Assembly (NCBI GenBank): GCA_024236175.1
Contig: JACKKY010000007.1
Coordinates: forward strand, 62,001-126,000
DNA length: 64,000 bases
Reading direction: 5' to 3'
DNA from: Novosphingobium sp.
GTDB lineage: Bacteria > Pseudomonadota > Alphaproteobacteria > Sphingomonadales > Sphingomonadaceae
A program made the position numbers and the translations under genes. This document shows, piece after piece, positions 34,632-43,592 of the stretch (position 1 is the stretch's first letter; every line of letters starts with the position of its first letter). The notes under the pieces are model-generated. The model ran no database searches, was not told where the DNA came from, and was given only the letters and a program-made list of their open reading frames with translations.

Positions 34632-35888
34632 TTGGCTCGCATCGTGATGAAATTCGGCGGCACTTCGATGGCCGGCACCGAGCGCATCCGCCGCGTCGCC
34701 AATATCGTGCGGCGCCAGCAGGAGGCGGGGCACGAGGTTGCTGTGGTGGTTTCGGCCATGGCGGGAGAGACCGACCGGCTGGTGAACTTCTGTCGAGAGG
34801 CCAACGCGCTTTACGATCCCGCCGAGTATGACGTGGTCGTCGCATCGGGCGAACAGGTGACTTCGGGCCTGCTCGCGCTCACGCTGCAGGCGATGGGATG
34901 CAAGGCGCGCAGCTGGCTCGGCTGGCAGCTGCCGGTGCGCACCAACGATGCCCATGCCAAGGCCCGCATCGAGGAAATCGATTCCGATGCGGTCATCGCC
35001 TCGATGCAGGCGGGCGAGATCGCGGTGATCCCGGGCTTCCAGGGTATCGCGCCGACCGGGCGGGTGACGACGCTCGGCCGGGGCGGTTCGGATACCTCCG
35101 CCGTGGCCGTCGCGGCCGCGGTCAAGGCGGATCGCTGCGACATCTATACGGATGTAGACGGCGTCTACACCACGGACCCGCGCATCGTCGCCAGGGCGAA
35201 GAAGCTCAAGAATGTAACCTACGAGGAAATGCTGGAGCTCGCCTCGGTCGGCTCCAAGGTGCTGCAGACCCGCTCGGTCAGCCTCGCCATGAAGGAAGGC
35301 GTGCGCGTGCAGGTGCTCTCGTCGTTCGTCGACGACGATGCGCCGCTGGCCGACGACCTGCCCGGCACGATGATCGTCAGCGACGAGGAACTTGAAGGAT
35401 TGGACATGGAACGCCAGCTCATCACCGGTATCGCCGCCGACAAGAACGAGGCGAAGGTCACCGTTACGCGGGTGCCCGACCGCCCCGGCGCGGTCGCCTC
35501 GATCTTCACGCCGCTGGCTGCCGCCAACATCAATGTCGACATGATCATCCAGAATGTCGCCAAGGACAAGGGCGAGACGGACGTCACCTTCACCGTGCCG
35601 CAAGCCGACCTCACCCGCGCGCAGGCGTTGCTGGAGGAGCACAAGGACGCGATCGGCTACTTCCGCATGATCTCCGACGACGACGTCACCAAGATCAGCG
35701 TCGTGGGCGTGGGCATGCGCAGCCATGCCGGCGTGGCGGCGACGATGTTCAAGACGCTGGCCGATCGCGGCATCAACATACAGGCGATCTCGACCAGCGA
35801 GATCAAGGTCTCCGTGCTGATCGACGCCGATGAGACCGAGCTTGCCGTGCGCGTGCTGCACACCGCCTACGGACTCGACGCGGATTGA
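34632..35888 (+). CDS. lysC: Aspartate kinase
   Basis: First step of the aspartate pathway (Lys, Thr, Met, diaminopimelate); 418 residues. It starts at a TTG at 34632, where the conserved KFGGTSMAGTERIRRVA begins within a few residues. GRGGSDTSAVAVAAAVKADRC and YTDVDGVYTTDPR form the kinase active site. Two ACT domains follow (about 265 onwards; VTVTRVPDRPGAVASIF and ISVVGVGMRSHAGVA), implying feedback regulation by lysine and/or threonine. Confidence 0.95.
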   Translation: MARIVMKFGGTSMAGTERIRRVANIVRRQQEAGHEVAVVVSAMAGETDRLVNFCREANALYDPAEYDVVVASGEQVTSGLLALTLQAMGCKARSWLGWQLPVRTNDAHAKARIEEIDSDAVIASMQAGEIAVIPGFQGIAPTGRVTTLGRGGSDTSAVAVAAAVKADRCDIYTDVDGVYTTDPRIVARAKKLKNVTYEEMLELASVGSKVLQTRSVSLAMKEGVRVQVLSSFVDDDAPLADDLPGTMIVSDEELEGLDMERQLITGIAADKNEAKVTVTRVPDRPGAVASIFTPLAAANINVDMIIQNVAKDKGETDVTFTVPQADLTRAQALLEEHKDAIGYFRMISDDDVTKISVVGVGMRSHAGVAATMFKTLADRGINIQAISTSEIKVSVLIDADETELAVRVLHTAYGLDAD

Positions 35889-36059
35889 CGCCAAGGCCGT
35901 GTCGGCCGACGCCGGTCTGGCGTTTCTGCATCATCATCGGACGACGTCATCTGGCGCGGGTTCCGCCCGTTGCCCATATCGGGCATGGACCACCCGTGGC
36001 GGATGGCGTTGTGGTGGCCTGACGGGGTCGGATTCGCGAACGGTTTGGGAGCAGGAAAA

Positions 36060-37007
36060 ATGATCGACGTTGCAGAGCTTACGGACAGCACTTCCCTGAT
36101 CGGCGATGCGGCCGCCCTGCGCCGGCGCTACGAGGATGACGGGGTCCTGTTCCTGCGCGGTGTCATGGATCCGGACCTGATCGCCTGGGCGCGCGGGAAA
36201 TATCGCGGTGCGCTCGTAGATGAAGGGCTTATCGATCCGGCCCTGGAAGCTCCGGTGTGGACCGGAAAGGTCACCAAGACCTGGCGCCCTTGCGACGCGC
36301 TGGGCACGACGGTCTGGCACGAGGTGGTCAAGCAACCCGCGCTCAATGCGATCATGCGCGACATCTTCGATTCCGAGCCGGTGTGGATTCCGATTGCCGC
36401 CCACCGTTCCGGATTTCCGACCGGGCCGCTGAAAGACGGGCAGGATATCTTTGCGGGCCGCCACCAGGACGGCTTCTACAACGAAGGCATGCTGTTCACG
36501 ATCTGCTGGATGCCGATCCGCGACGTGGATATCGGCCGGGGCAGTTTCGCGGTCGCGCCGGGCACGCACAAGCGCGGAATCCTCCACGACACCGGGGTCG
36601 AGGGCAATGCGATCCCGCCTGGCTCCATCCCGGAAGATGCGTGGCGTTCTGCGGATTTCCGCGTGGGCGACGTGCTGATCTTCAATTACCTTACCGCCCA
36701 TACCGCGCTACCCAACCCGTCCGACGAAATCCGCCTGTCGCTCGATGTCCGGGCGATTCCGGCCTGGGCTCCGCAGCCCGTCATCGGAGAGGTGGACAAG
36801 GTCGAAGGGACTGACGTCACGATCCGGACCGAGGAAGACGAACTCGTCACCGTCCATGTCGGCGACGAAACGCTCATTCGTGACATGAATCCCTGGCCGC
36901 GTATTCCCAAGAGCGAGCTTGAGCGCATCGCCTATCCTGGCGCGCATGTCATGGCGATGGCCCGGGAGGATCGCAGCGTCACGGTCCTGCGGCGCAATTT
37001 CTACTGA
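36060..37007 (+). CDS. Phytanoyl-CoA dioxygenase (PhyH) family protein
   Basis: 2-oxoglutarate/Fe(II)-dependent hydroxylase, 315 residues. The metal triad is His135-x-Asp137 (GRHQDGFYN) and His214 (TAHTALPN), with Arg225 in DEIRLSLD positioned to bind 2-oxoglutarate. GGGAGCAGGAA precedes the ATG at 36060. The substrate is unknown. The 171 bp upstream hold no gene I can support. Confidence 0.86.
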   Translation: MIDVAELTDSTSLIGDAAALRRRYEDDGVLFLRGVMDPDLIAWARGKYRGALVDEGLIDPALEAPVWTGKVTKTWRPCDALGTTVWHEVVKQPALNAIMRDIFDSEPVWIPIAAHRSGFPTGPLKDGQDIFAGRHQDGFYNEGMLFTICWMPIRDVDIGRGSFAVAPGTHKRGILHDTGVEGNAIPPGSIPEDAWRSADFRVGDVLIFNYLTAHTALPNPSDEIRLSLDVRAIPAWAPQPVIGEVDKVEGTDVTIRTEEDELVTVHVGDETLIRDMNPWPRIPKSELERIAYPGAHVMAMAREDRSVTVLRRNFY

Positions 37008-37201
37008 TACCGGCATTGCTGGCCTGGCGAACCGAAGCGAGCGCAACGAGGTGCAAGCGGTAGTCACTGCCCGCAGCGGCGGGGGCCGGTCCCGGCTTTC
37101 CGCACCTTCCCCCTGCGCAGCCTATGGTCTTGACGCCGCGGACACGCTAGTCTGACTCATGAACAATAGTTCACCATTGTGAAGGGCGAGGCGATTCGAA
37201 C

Positions 37202-37651
37202 ATGAGCGAACAGATGCAGCAGAAGGCACCGGGCACCGGAACGGACATCACCCTGATCGGCGACGAGCACGTGCGGATCTACCAAGAGACCAACGGCGAG
37301 ACCGGCTATCTGTGGAACGGCGTGCCGATCCTGCTGTTCACCAGCAAGGGCCGCAAGACGGGCAAGCCGCGGACCAACGCTATCATCTTCACTCCGGTCG
37401 GCGACAAATATGTGATCATCGCTTCGAAGGGCGGATCGCCCACGCATCCGGCCTGGTATCTCAACGTTCTCGAAGACCCCAATCTCGAGGTCCAGATCAA
37501 GGGTGACGTGTTCCAGGCCACGGCGCGGACTGCCGAATCGCCCGAGCGGGAAGAGCTCTGGGCGGAGGCGGTGAAGGCCTGGCCGAACTACGATGTCTAC
37601 CAGTCGCGGACCGACCGCAAGATTCCGGTGGTGGTGATCGAACGCAAGTAA
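37202..37651 (+). CDS. Nitroreductase-family deazaflavin-dependent oxidoreductase (DDN-like)
   Basis: 149-residue split-barrel protein. LLFTSKGRKTGKPRTNAI and YVIIASKGGSPTHPAWYLNV are the hallmark segments of the DDN/F420-dependent family; family members bind F420H2 or other flavins. No F420 biosynthesis gene is in this window. The 194 bp upstream contain nothing else I can assign. Confidence 0.86.
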   Translation: MSEQMQQKAPGTGTDITLIGDEHVRIYQETNGETGYLWNGVPILLFTSKGRKTGKPRTNAIIFTPVGDKYVIIASKGGSPTHPAWYLNVLEDPNLEVQIKGDVFQATARTAESPEREELWAEAVKAWPNYDVYQSRTDRKIPVVVIERK

Positions 37652-37675
37652 CGCGGGAGCGGTCCGTTCAGGCGC

Positions 37676-37999
37676 TTACGCCTGTGTGGTAAGCCGAAGT
37701 CCGACAACGCCGGCAAGGATCAGCGCGATGCTGAGCAGCTGGACCATGCCCAGCCGCTCCTCGAAAGCGAGCATTCCGATCAGTGTCGCCGCGACTATCC
37801 CCGCGCCTGCCCAGATCGCATAGGCGGCTCCGACGGGAAGCACTTTCAGCGCCGGCGCGAACGCGAGGAAGCAGGCCGCATAGCAGGCGATCGACAGCAG
37901 GCCCCAGTGAACCAGCGCGAAACCGTCCGATAGCTTGAGCAGGAAAGTTCCCGCCACTTCCAGCACGATTGCGCCTGCAAGATACATCCATCCACTCAT
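37676..37999 (-). CDS. Small multidrug resistance (SMR) transporter
   Basis: 107-residue protein with four hydrophobic helices, acting as an antiparallel or parallel dimer in the inner membrane. The catalytic Glu is in the first helix (GAIVLEVAGTFLLKLSDGF), and AYAIWAGAGI is the family signature of helix 3. AGGGAGAG precedes the ATG. It could be a drug/quaternary-ammonium (EmrE-type) or guanidinium (Gdx/SugE-type) exporter; I cannot separate them. No second SMR gene is adjacent. Confidence 0.88.
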   Translation of the reverse strand: MSGWMYLAGAIVLEVAGTFLLKLSDGFALVHWGLLSIACYAACFLAFAPALKVLPVGAAYAIWAGAGIVAATLIGMLAFEERLGMVQLLSIALILAGVVGLRLTTQA

Positions 38000-38068
38000 C
38001 CGCTCTCTCCCTGATCGGATATCCGTCCGCTTGCCTGCCGGGCGTCGTCGGTCATGCGAACGGACGCC

Positions 38069-39013
38069 TCAGCACCCGAATGGCAGGCGCATTCCGGGGG
38101 CGGGCCAGCGGACCTTTGCCAGCCTGCCGGTAGCCGACAAGGTGACATAGGCGTCGCGCATGTCGCTACCGCCGAAGGCGATGTTGGTCGGCAGGCGATC
38201 CGGGAATTCGACCAGCTCGGATTGGCCTGTCTCCGGATCGATGCGGGCGATGCCCGAGCCCTCGGCCACCTTGCCCTGGGCTACGATGCCGTCGGCTTCG
38301 ATGGCCAGCGAATCGAGCATCTCCCGGTTCGGAAAGCTGGCGACGATGCGGCCGCAGAATATTCCGTGGCCGATTGTTGCCGGGATTGCCGCATCGGAGT
38401 CGGCCGCAATGTCCTTGCTTGATGCCGGAAAAGCCATGAGCAGGCGGCGAGGAGTCTCCGCGGCATAAACCGTCTCGCCGTCGGGCGAGAGGCCGACGCC
38501 GTTGAGCGCCAGGCCGTGGACGACCCGCTTGATGGAGCTGCCGTCCGCCGATGCATGGAATAGCCCGCCGTGGCGCTCATGCGTCGCCAGGTCCTTGCCG
38601 TTATCCGTGAACCAGAACCCGCCCGATGCGTCGAAGACGATGTCGTTGGGGCCGGCAAGCGGGATCCCGTCGCAATCCGTGTAAAGCCTCTCGACCTTGC
38701 CGGTCGAAATGTCGATCCGGTCGATCCAGCCGTAGCGGTAGTCCTCCGGTGCTCCCGCCGGAACAAAGCCCGGGCGCCCGGGGCGCTGCACCCACACCGA
38801 ACCGCCGTTGTTGCAGCAATAGAGCGCTCCGTCGGGGCCGACCGCGAGCCCGTTCGGCGCGCCTTCGACTCTCGCGACAACTTGCTTGGTTCCGTCCTTG
38901 CGGATGCGGGTGACCTGCTGGCGCCGCAGCTCGACGACGATCACCGAACCGTCTTCGCAGACTACCGGGCCTTCCGGAAACTGCAGGTCCTCGGCGACGA
39001 TCTCGACATCCAT
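38069..39013 (-). CDS. SMP-30/gluconolactonase/LRE family protein
   Basis: Six-bladed beta-propeller, about 314 residues. EGPVVCEDGSVIVVEL near the N-terminus carries the metal-binding Glu, followed by APNGLAVGPDGALYCCNN, AGPNDIVFDASGGFWFTD and LNGVGLSPDGETVYAAE with the metal Asn/Asp residues. Family members are lactonases or esterases. It lies 122 nt downstream of the BCCT transporter on the same strand, at the end of the betaine block, where its role is not obvious. An ATG at 39046 is an alternative start. Confidence 0.85.
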   Translation of the reverse strand: MDVEIVAEDLQFPEGPVVCEDGSVIVVELRRQQVTRIRKDGTKQVVARVEGAPNGLAVGPDGALYCCNNGGSVWVQRPGRPGFVPAGAPEDYRYGWIDRIDISTGKVERLYTDCDGIPLAGPNDIVFDASGGFWFTDNGKDLATHERHGGLFHASADGSSIKRVVHGLALNGVGLSPDGETVYAAETPRRLLMAFPASSKDIAADSDAAIPATIGHGIFCGRIVASFPNREMLDSLAIEADGIVAQGKVAEGSGIARIDPETGQSELVEFPDRLPTNIAFGGSDMRDAYVTLSATGRLAKVRWPAPGMRLPFGC

Positions 39014-39135
39014 CCCATGCTCCCCGCCGCGATTCGGGCGTTTCATTAACTCTGTCACAGACGGGAAGCCACCGGCAATGGCCGAACGCCGTTCCGGGGA
39101 ACGTGCGGCGGACGCTAGTAATGAGGCGCCGGATT

Positions 39136-40686
39136 TCAGGGCTTGGCGGCTTGTGCGTCCTTGTCCAGGTCCTGACCGATCAGCCTTATGGTCCCGCCGG
39201 CGATCACGAGCAGGACCAGCGCGAATGGCAGGCCGGTGACGATCGCGGCCGTCTGCAGGGCACCGAGACCTCCCGCAAACAGCAGGCCGGCTGCGAGGAC
39301 GCCCATGGCGATGGCCCAGGTCACGCGCGGAGCGAAGCCAGCCTCGTGGTCGCCGCCCGAGGCGATCATGGCGACTACCAGCGCCCCGCTGTCGGCAGAT
39401 GTGACGAAGAAGGTGGCAATAATGAAGATCGCCAGCGCAGAGAGCAGGGACGTGAGCGGATAGTGGCTCAGGAATGCGAACAGCGCATCGGGCATGCTCT
39501 TGCTCACGGCATCGGCAAGCCCGCCGGCACCGAACAGCTCGATATGGATCGCGCTGTCGCCGAAGATCGTCATCCACAGGAAGGTGAAGAGCACCGGCAC
39601 GAGCAGCGTCCCGAGGATGAACTCGCGCACGGTGCGGCCGTAGGAGATGCGGGCGATGAAGATTCCGACGAAAGGCGACCAGCTGATCCACCAGGCATAA
39701 TAGAAGATCGTCCAGTCAAGCTGCCAGGTTTCCCCGGTATAGCTCTCCGTCCAGGTGGAAAGGTAGATGAAGCGCTGGACGTAATAGCCAAGGTTCTGGA
39801 TGAAGGAATCCAGCAGGAAGACCGTCGGCCCCACAATCAGGAGGAACAGGGCCAGGCCGATGGCAAGGCCCATGTTGACCTCCGACAGCCATTTGATCCC
39901 CTTGTCGAGCCCAAGGGCCACCGAAAGGGTGGCCAGTGCCGTCACGACCCCGATGATGACGAATTTTGCGGCGATCGTATCCTCGGCGCCGACCAGAAAG
40001 GACAGTCCGGCATTGATCTGCGAAGCGCCGAAACCAAGCGAGGTGGCTACGCCGCAAACCGTGGCGACGATCGCCAGTATGTCGACGATGTCGACTGCCA
40101 GCCGCGGCAGGTTCGGCCAGAGCTGGTGCAGGAAAGCGCCGATGCTGAGCGTCTTGCCGCGGTTGAAGGAAACATATGCCAGCCCCAGCGCGATAATCGC
40201 GTAGATCGCCCAGGCATGCAGGCCCCAGTGCAGATAGGTCAGGCCCATGGCATGCTGGGCATTCCCGGCCAACTCCAGCGGCGTGTTCGCTTCTGGGGTA
40301 GAAAAGTGGGACAGCGGTGGATGGGAGAAATGCTGGATCGGTTCGGCCACCCCGTAAAACAGGAGGCCGATGCCCATTCCCGCGCTGAACAGCATGGCGA
40401 ACCAGGCAGTTCGCGAGAACTCGGGGCGAGCCTCGCTTCCGCCGAGGCGCACGTCGCCATGGCGGGTCGCAGCCAGATAGCCGCAGGCGATCAGCAGGAT
40501 GTTGGCGGTGAGTACCAGCAGCCAGCCGAAATTGGCCGTTGCGTATCTCTGGACCGCCAGGAACGCTTCTTCCGCCCGGTGCAGGTTGAGCAACGCCGTC
40601 GCGAGCAGAAATGCGATCAGTCCGATCGCCCCGTAGAAGACTGTCGGATTGAAGCCGGCGTCGGGCCTGGGGATACGTGTCGCCAT
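39136..40686 (-). CDS. BCCT-family betaine/choline/carnitine transporter
   Basis: 516-residue inner-membrane symporter with 12 helices. GMGIGLLFYGVAEPI and the tryptophan-rich YYAWWISWSPFVGIFIARIS segment (helix 8, substrate box) are diagnostic. It lies 38 nt downstream of the sarcosine/dimethylglycine methyltransferase on the same strand, so it probably imports glycine betaine or a precursor under osmotic stress. The substrate inference rests on this context. Confidence 0.93.
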   Translation of the reverse strand: MATRIPRPDAGFNPTVFYGAIGLIAFLLATALLNLHRAEEAFLAVQRYATANFGWLLVLTANILLIACGYLAATRHGDVRLGGSEARPEFSRTAWFAMLFSAGMGIGLLFYGVAEPIQHFSHPPLSHFSTPEANTPLELAGNAQHAMGLTYLHWGLHAWAIYAIIALGLAYVSFNRGKTLSIGAFLHQLWPNLPRLAVDIVDILAIVATVCGVATSLGFGASQINAGLSFLVGAEDTIAAKFVIIGVVTALATLSVALGLDKGIKWLSEVNMGLAIGLALFLLIVGPTVFLLDSFIQNLGYYVQRFIYLSTWTESYTGETWQLDWTIFYYAWWISWSPFVGIFIARISYGRTVREFILGTLLVPVLFTFLWMTIFGDSAIHIELFGAGGLADAVSKSMPDALFAFLSHYPLTSLLSALAIFIIATFFVTSADSGALVVAMIASGGDHEAGFAPRVTWAIAMGVLAAGLLFAGGLGALQTAAIVTGLPFALVLLVIAGGTIRLIGQDLDKDAQAAKP

Positions 40687-40724
40687 GTCCTGCTCTCCCG
40701 GATTTCAAACGGCCGCGGCCGTTG

Positions 40725-41561
40725 TCAGCCGTTCTTGCGGTAGGTCATGATGGCCCAGCGCAGATTGCCGTTGGCGGCGCCTTCGACCCAGTGGTTGAGC
40801 CCTGCGGACATTCTGGTGACGAATTCCTCGGGCAGGTCGAGATCGGCCTGGCGGCCCAGCAGGTCTTCGCGCACACGTCGATAATGCGTGCCCAACTGGT
40901 GCGTCAGCAGCTCCGTTTCGATTTCGGAGAAGCCGCGCGCCGTCAGCCCCTCCCGGTAGAAGCCGATAGAGGCGAGGTCGGGGAGGTGAATCCGGTCATA
41001 GATCGGCTGGAGAGCGTCCGTATCCGACAGCCCGTCGGCCTGCATCGGGTCATGGAAGACGAACAGTCCGCCCGGCTTGAGGACGCGTGCGACCTCGTCG
41101 AGCACGGCGCCGCGATCGGGGGCATGCAGGATCGCGTCCTGGCTCCATGCCACATCGAAGCTGGCGTCGGCGAAGGGCATGGCATCGAACGAGCCGTCGA
41201 TCACGGTGATCGCGTCCGAAAGCCCGGCTTGCGCGGTAAGTGCCCGGTTGCGTTCATTCTCTACGGAAGAAAGGTTCAGGCAGGTGACCCTGGCGCCGTG
41301 TTCGCCGGCCAGGACCCGCGCCGCTCCGCCATAACCCGAGCCGAGATCGATGACTGACTTGCCGGAAAGATCGCCGAGCTTTTCGACCATCCGGTCCACC
41401 GTGCGCCGGCTGGCCGTGCGGATATCATCGGTTCCGTCATAAAGGCCGATGTGGATGTCCTCGCCGCCCCAGACCGCGCTGTAGAAGGTGTCTGCCTCGT
41501 CGCTGTCGTAATAGTCGCGCGCGACCGCAACGCCTTCGGCAACCTGAGCATCACTCGCCAT
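40725..41561 (-). CDS. Sarcosine/dimethylglycine N-methyltransferase
   Basis: SAM-dependent methyltransferase (278 residues) for the last methylations that give glycine betaine. Recognised by YYDSDEADTFYSAVWGGEDIHIGLY at the N-terminus (read as two motifs), SAM motif VIDLGSGYGGAARVL, AWSQDAILHAPDR and FVFHDPMQ. The ATG lies inside the end of the preceding glycine/sarcosine methyltransferase gene (11-nt overlap), so the pair is translated together. Confidence 0.9.
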   Translation of the reverse strand: MASDAQVAEGVAVARDYYDSDEADTFYSAVWGGEDIHIGLYDGTDDIRTASRRTVDRMVEKLGDLSGKSVIDLGSGYGGAARVLAGEHGARVTCLNLSSVENERNRALTAQAGLSDAITVIDGSFDAMPFADASFDVAWSQDAILHAPDRGAVLDEVARVLKPGGLFVFHDPMQADGLSDTDALQPIYDRIHLPDLASIGFYREGLTARGFSEIETELLTHQLGTHYRRVREDLLGRQADLDLPEEFVTRMSAGLNHWVEGAANGNLRWAIMTYRKNG

Positions 41562-42420
41562 AGGTCTTCTCCGCCACGTGGATGAAGAAGTCCGGATCCT
41601 TCTCCTCTCCCTCTTCCTGGAAGTCGCCGTAGCTGTGCATCTTGCGGAAGCCGGCATCTTCAAGCAGGCCGCGAAGATATCTCTTGCGCAGCGGAAACAT
41701 GTTGAGATTGTGGCTCGATCCGTCGGGGAAGCGATATTCGAAGCGGGCGAGCCCGTCGTCGACATGCACCGGTTTGGCTTCGACCTGATCGCCGCAATAA
41801 TAGTATTTGTGCTTCGACGAGAAGCCCTCGTCGAGAATGCGGTCGTAATTGCGCTGGTCGATGATGAGGATGCCGTCGTGCTTCAGCGCGGCGTAGAATT
41901 CGGCAAGGGCACGCCGGCGGTCCGCTTCGTCGAACAGGTGGGTGAAGCTGTTGCCCAGGCAGATGATCGCGTCGAACTTGCCATGGACATCTCTGTTCAG
42001 CCAGCGCCAGTCGGCGTGGATGGTCTTGAGCACGACATCGTGCTGCATGCCGTTCTCGAACGCCTTGGCGAGCATTTCGGCCGAACCGTCGGCCGAGAAA
42101 ACATTGAAGCCGGCCTTGAGGAGCTGGACGGAGTGGAAGCCCGTTCCGGTGGCGACGTCGAGGACGGTTTCCTTGCCGCGGGCCTTGAGGACATCGATGA
42201 AGAAGCGGCCTTCGCTTTCGGCCCGCTGCTCCCAATCGATTAATTCATCCCATTTTTCTACAAAACCACGAACGTATTCTGACACATATTTGTCAGTATT
42301 TCTGACAGAAATCGGATTCGAGCCATAATCCTGCTCAAAATCAGGCGCGAATGTTACTTTGGACGGCTGTCGAATCGATCTTCCCCTTTCTAATCCTTTC
42401 GGATGAAATTCCCACCGCAC
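41551..42420 (-). CDS. Glycine/sarcosine N-methyltransferase
   Basis: SAM-dependent enzyme methylating glycine to sarcosine and dimethylglycine. DYGSNPISVRNTDKYVSEYV, FVEKWDELIDW, SAM motif VLDVATGTGFHSVQLL and CLGNSFTHLFDE are characteristic. The start is uncertain: no ATG lies near the expected N-terminus. The GTG at 42420 is used here (289 residues). An ATT at 42375 has AGGGGAAG in front, and an ATG at 42546 would add implausible sequence. The first 45 codons are AT-rich compared with the rest. Confidence 0.85.
   Translation of the reverse strand: MRWEFHPKGLERGRSIRQPSKVTFAPDFEQDYGSNPISVRNTDKYVSEYVRGFVEKWDELIDWEQRAESEGRFFIDVLKARGKETVLDVATGTGFHSVQLLKAGFNVFSADGSAEMLAKAFENGMQHDVVLKTIHADWRWLNRDVHGKFDAIICLGNSFTHLFDEADRRRALAEFYAALKHDGILIIDQRNYDRILDEGFSSKHKYYYCGDQVEAKPVHVDDGLARFEYRFPDGSSHNLNMFPLRKRYLRGLLEDAGFRKMHSYGDFQEEGEEKDPDFFIHVAEKTYGE
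42279..42308. promoter_or_regulatory. Three alternating CTGACA/TGTCAG half-sites
   Basis: CTGACA at 42279, TGTCAG at 42291 and CTGACA at 42302 alternate in orientation with 12- and 11-bp steps, about one helical turn. They lie inside the N-terminal codons of the glycine/sarcosine methyltransferase. They could be an intragenic operator or chance; the surrounding DNA is AT-rich. Confidence 0.35.
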
Positions 42421-42617
42421 CGCTACTGAGCAGTGGAAATGATTCAACGATCTCGATGAGATACGGTCCGCTAACAGATATGCTGTGCCATGGCTAGGCT
42501 CCCATTCAAATTCGGATGGAGGCCCGCCTGTGCGATCTGCGCGCATGCCTCGTGGTTAACAGAACCTAAACTTCCGGTTGTTAGGTGGGGCGGTGTCCAG
42601 GCAGATCTGGGGGATCC

Positions 42618-43565
42618 ATGTCGCGCTTTGATTATCTGTTGGCCAAGATCGGGGAAGCGCCCTTCCTCGACGAACCATTCCGCCATGTGGAGATCGTGGA
42701 CTTCTTCTCGGAGCCGGATTTCGCGCAGCTTCTGGAGGCCCCTGAGATCAAGACCGAGGCGGCTGCCGACGACCGGCAATTGATCGACCAGCTCGGCAAG
42801 CTCTCCTACAAGCCGATCGAGTTTCCCGGAACGGCGTCGAATATCCGTGACTATCTTGACTGGCGCGACGATCCTGGCTGCCTCCACACCAATATCGATA
42901 CCTGCGAAGGCTTTGGCCTGACTTTTCGCCTCCAGCGGCCCGTTGCGGGCGGCATCGTCGAGGAGCTCAACGATTTCTTCGAATCGGCCGAATTCCGCCG
43001 TTGCCTCATGGAGAAGTTCGGATTGGACGAAGAGGGTGTCTTCCCCGATGTCGGTTTGCAGAAGTACCTTGCCGGATACGAGATCAGCCCGCACCCCGAT
43101 GTCCGTGCCAAGGCGCTGACCTACATGATCAACGTCAACCCGGATCCCGCCTCCGAACAGCAGGATTACCACACGCATTACATGCGCTTCACGCCTGGCC
43201 GATCCTATGTGGAGGCATACTGGCGCGGCAATCCGCAGCACGACCGTTGCTGGGTGCCGTGGTCGTGGTGCGAGACGGTGAAGCGCCAGTCCCGCAACAA
43301 CAGCATCGTCATTTTCGCGCCGTCGGATGATACCCTTCACGGGGTCAAGGCGAACTACGATCACCTGCCGGCGCAGAGAACCCAGTTCTATGGCAATCTC
43401 TGGTACAATCGCATCGCCAAGACGGGTAAGCCCACATGGCGAGATTTCGAGATTCGGCCGACTCCGGACAGGCGGGCTCGCACGACGCTGCGCCAGTCGG
43501 TCATCAACCACATGCCGATGAAGGAGAACCTCCGGCGCATAAAGCAGACGGTGCTCGGCCGATGA
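42618..43565 (+). CDS. 2OG-Fe(II) oxygenase-like protein, substrate unknown
   Basis: 315 residues, not a family I can name. A His159-x-Asp161 pair (SPHPDVRAKALTYMINVNP) followed by His241 (TLHGVKANY) and Arg254 (LPAQRTQFY) matches the spacing of a 2-oxoglutarate/Fe(II) dioxygenase core of the prolyl-hydroxylase type. CLHTNIDTCEGFGLTFRL and SYVEAYWRGNPQHDRCWVPW are further distinctive segments. GGGGGA precedes the ATG. It is divergent from the glycine methyltransferase and 27 nt before an NTF2-like gene, which suggests a shared control region with the betaine genes. Confidence 0.65.
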   Translation: MSRFDYLLAKIGEAPFLDEPFRHVEIVDFFSEPDFAQLLEAPEIKTEAAADDRQLIDQLGKLSYKPIEFPGTASNIRDYLDWRDDPGCLHTNIDTCEGFGLTFRLQRPVAGGIVEELNDFFESAEFRRCLMEKFGLDEEGVFPDVGLQKYLAGYEISPHPDVRAKALTYMINVNPDPASEQQDYHTHYMRFTPGRSYVEAYWRGNPQHDRCWVPWSWCETVKRQSRNNSIVIFAPSDDTLHGVKANYDHLPAQRTQFYGNLWYNRIAKTGKPTWRDFEIRPTPDRRARTTLRQSVINHMPMKENLRRIKQTVLGR

Positions 43566-43592
43566 GATAGGATGCGCAAACGGGAGGCAGGC

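Noticed and set aside
37668..37991. A second overlapping 107-residue frame on the SMR gene
   Set aside because: It is the shifted frame of the same strand; only the 37676-37999 frame shows four membrane helices and the catalytic glutamate.
42421..42546. N-terminal extension of the glycine/sarcosine methyltransferase to the ATG at 42546
   Set aside because: The added residues do not resemble the family start, and the DNA there is more like a promoter region.
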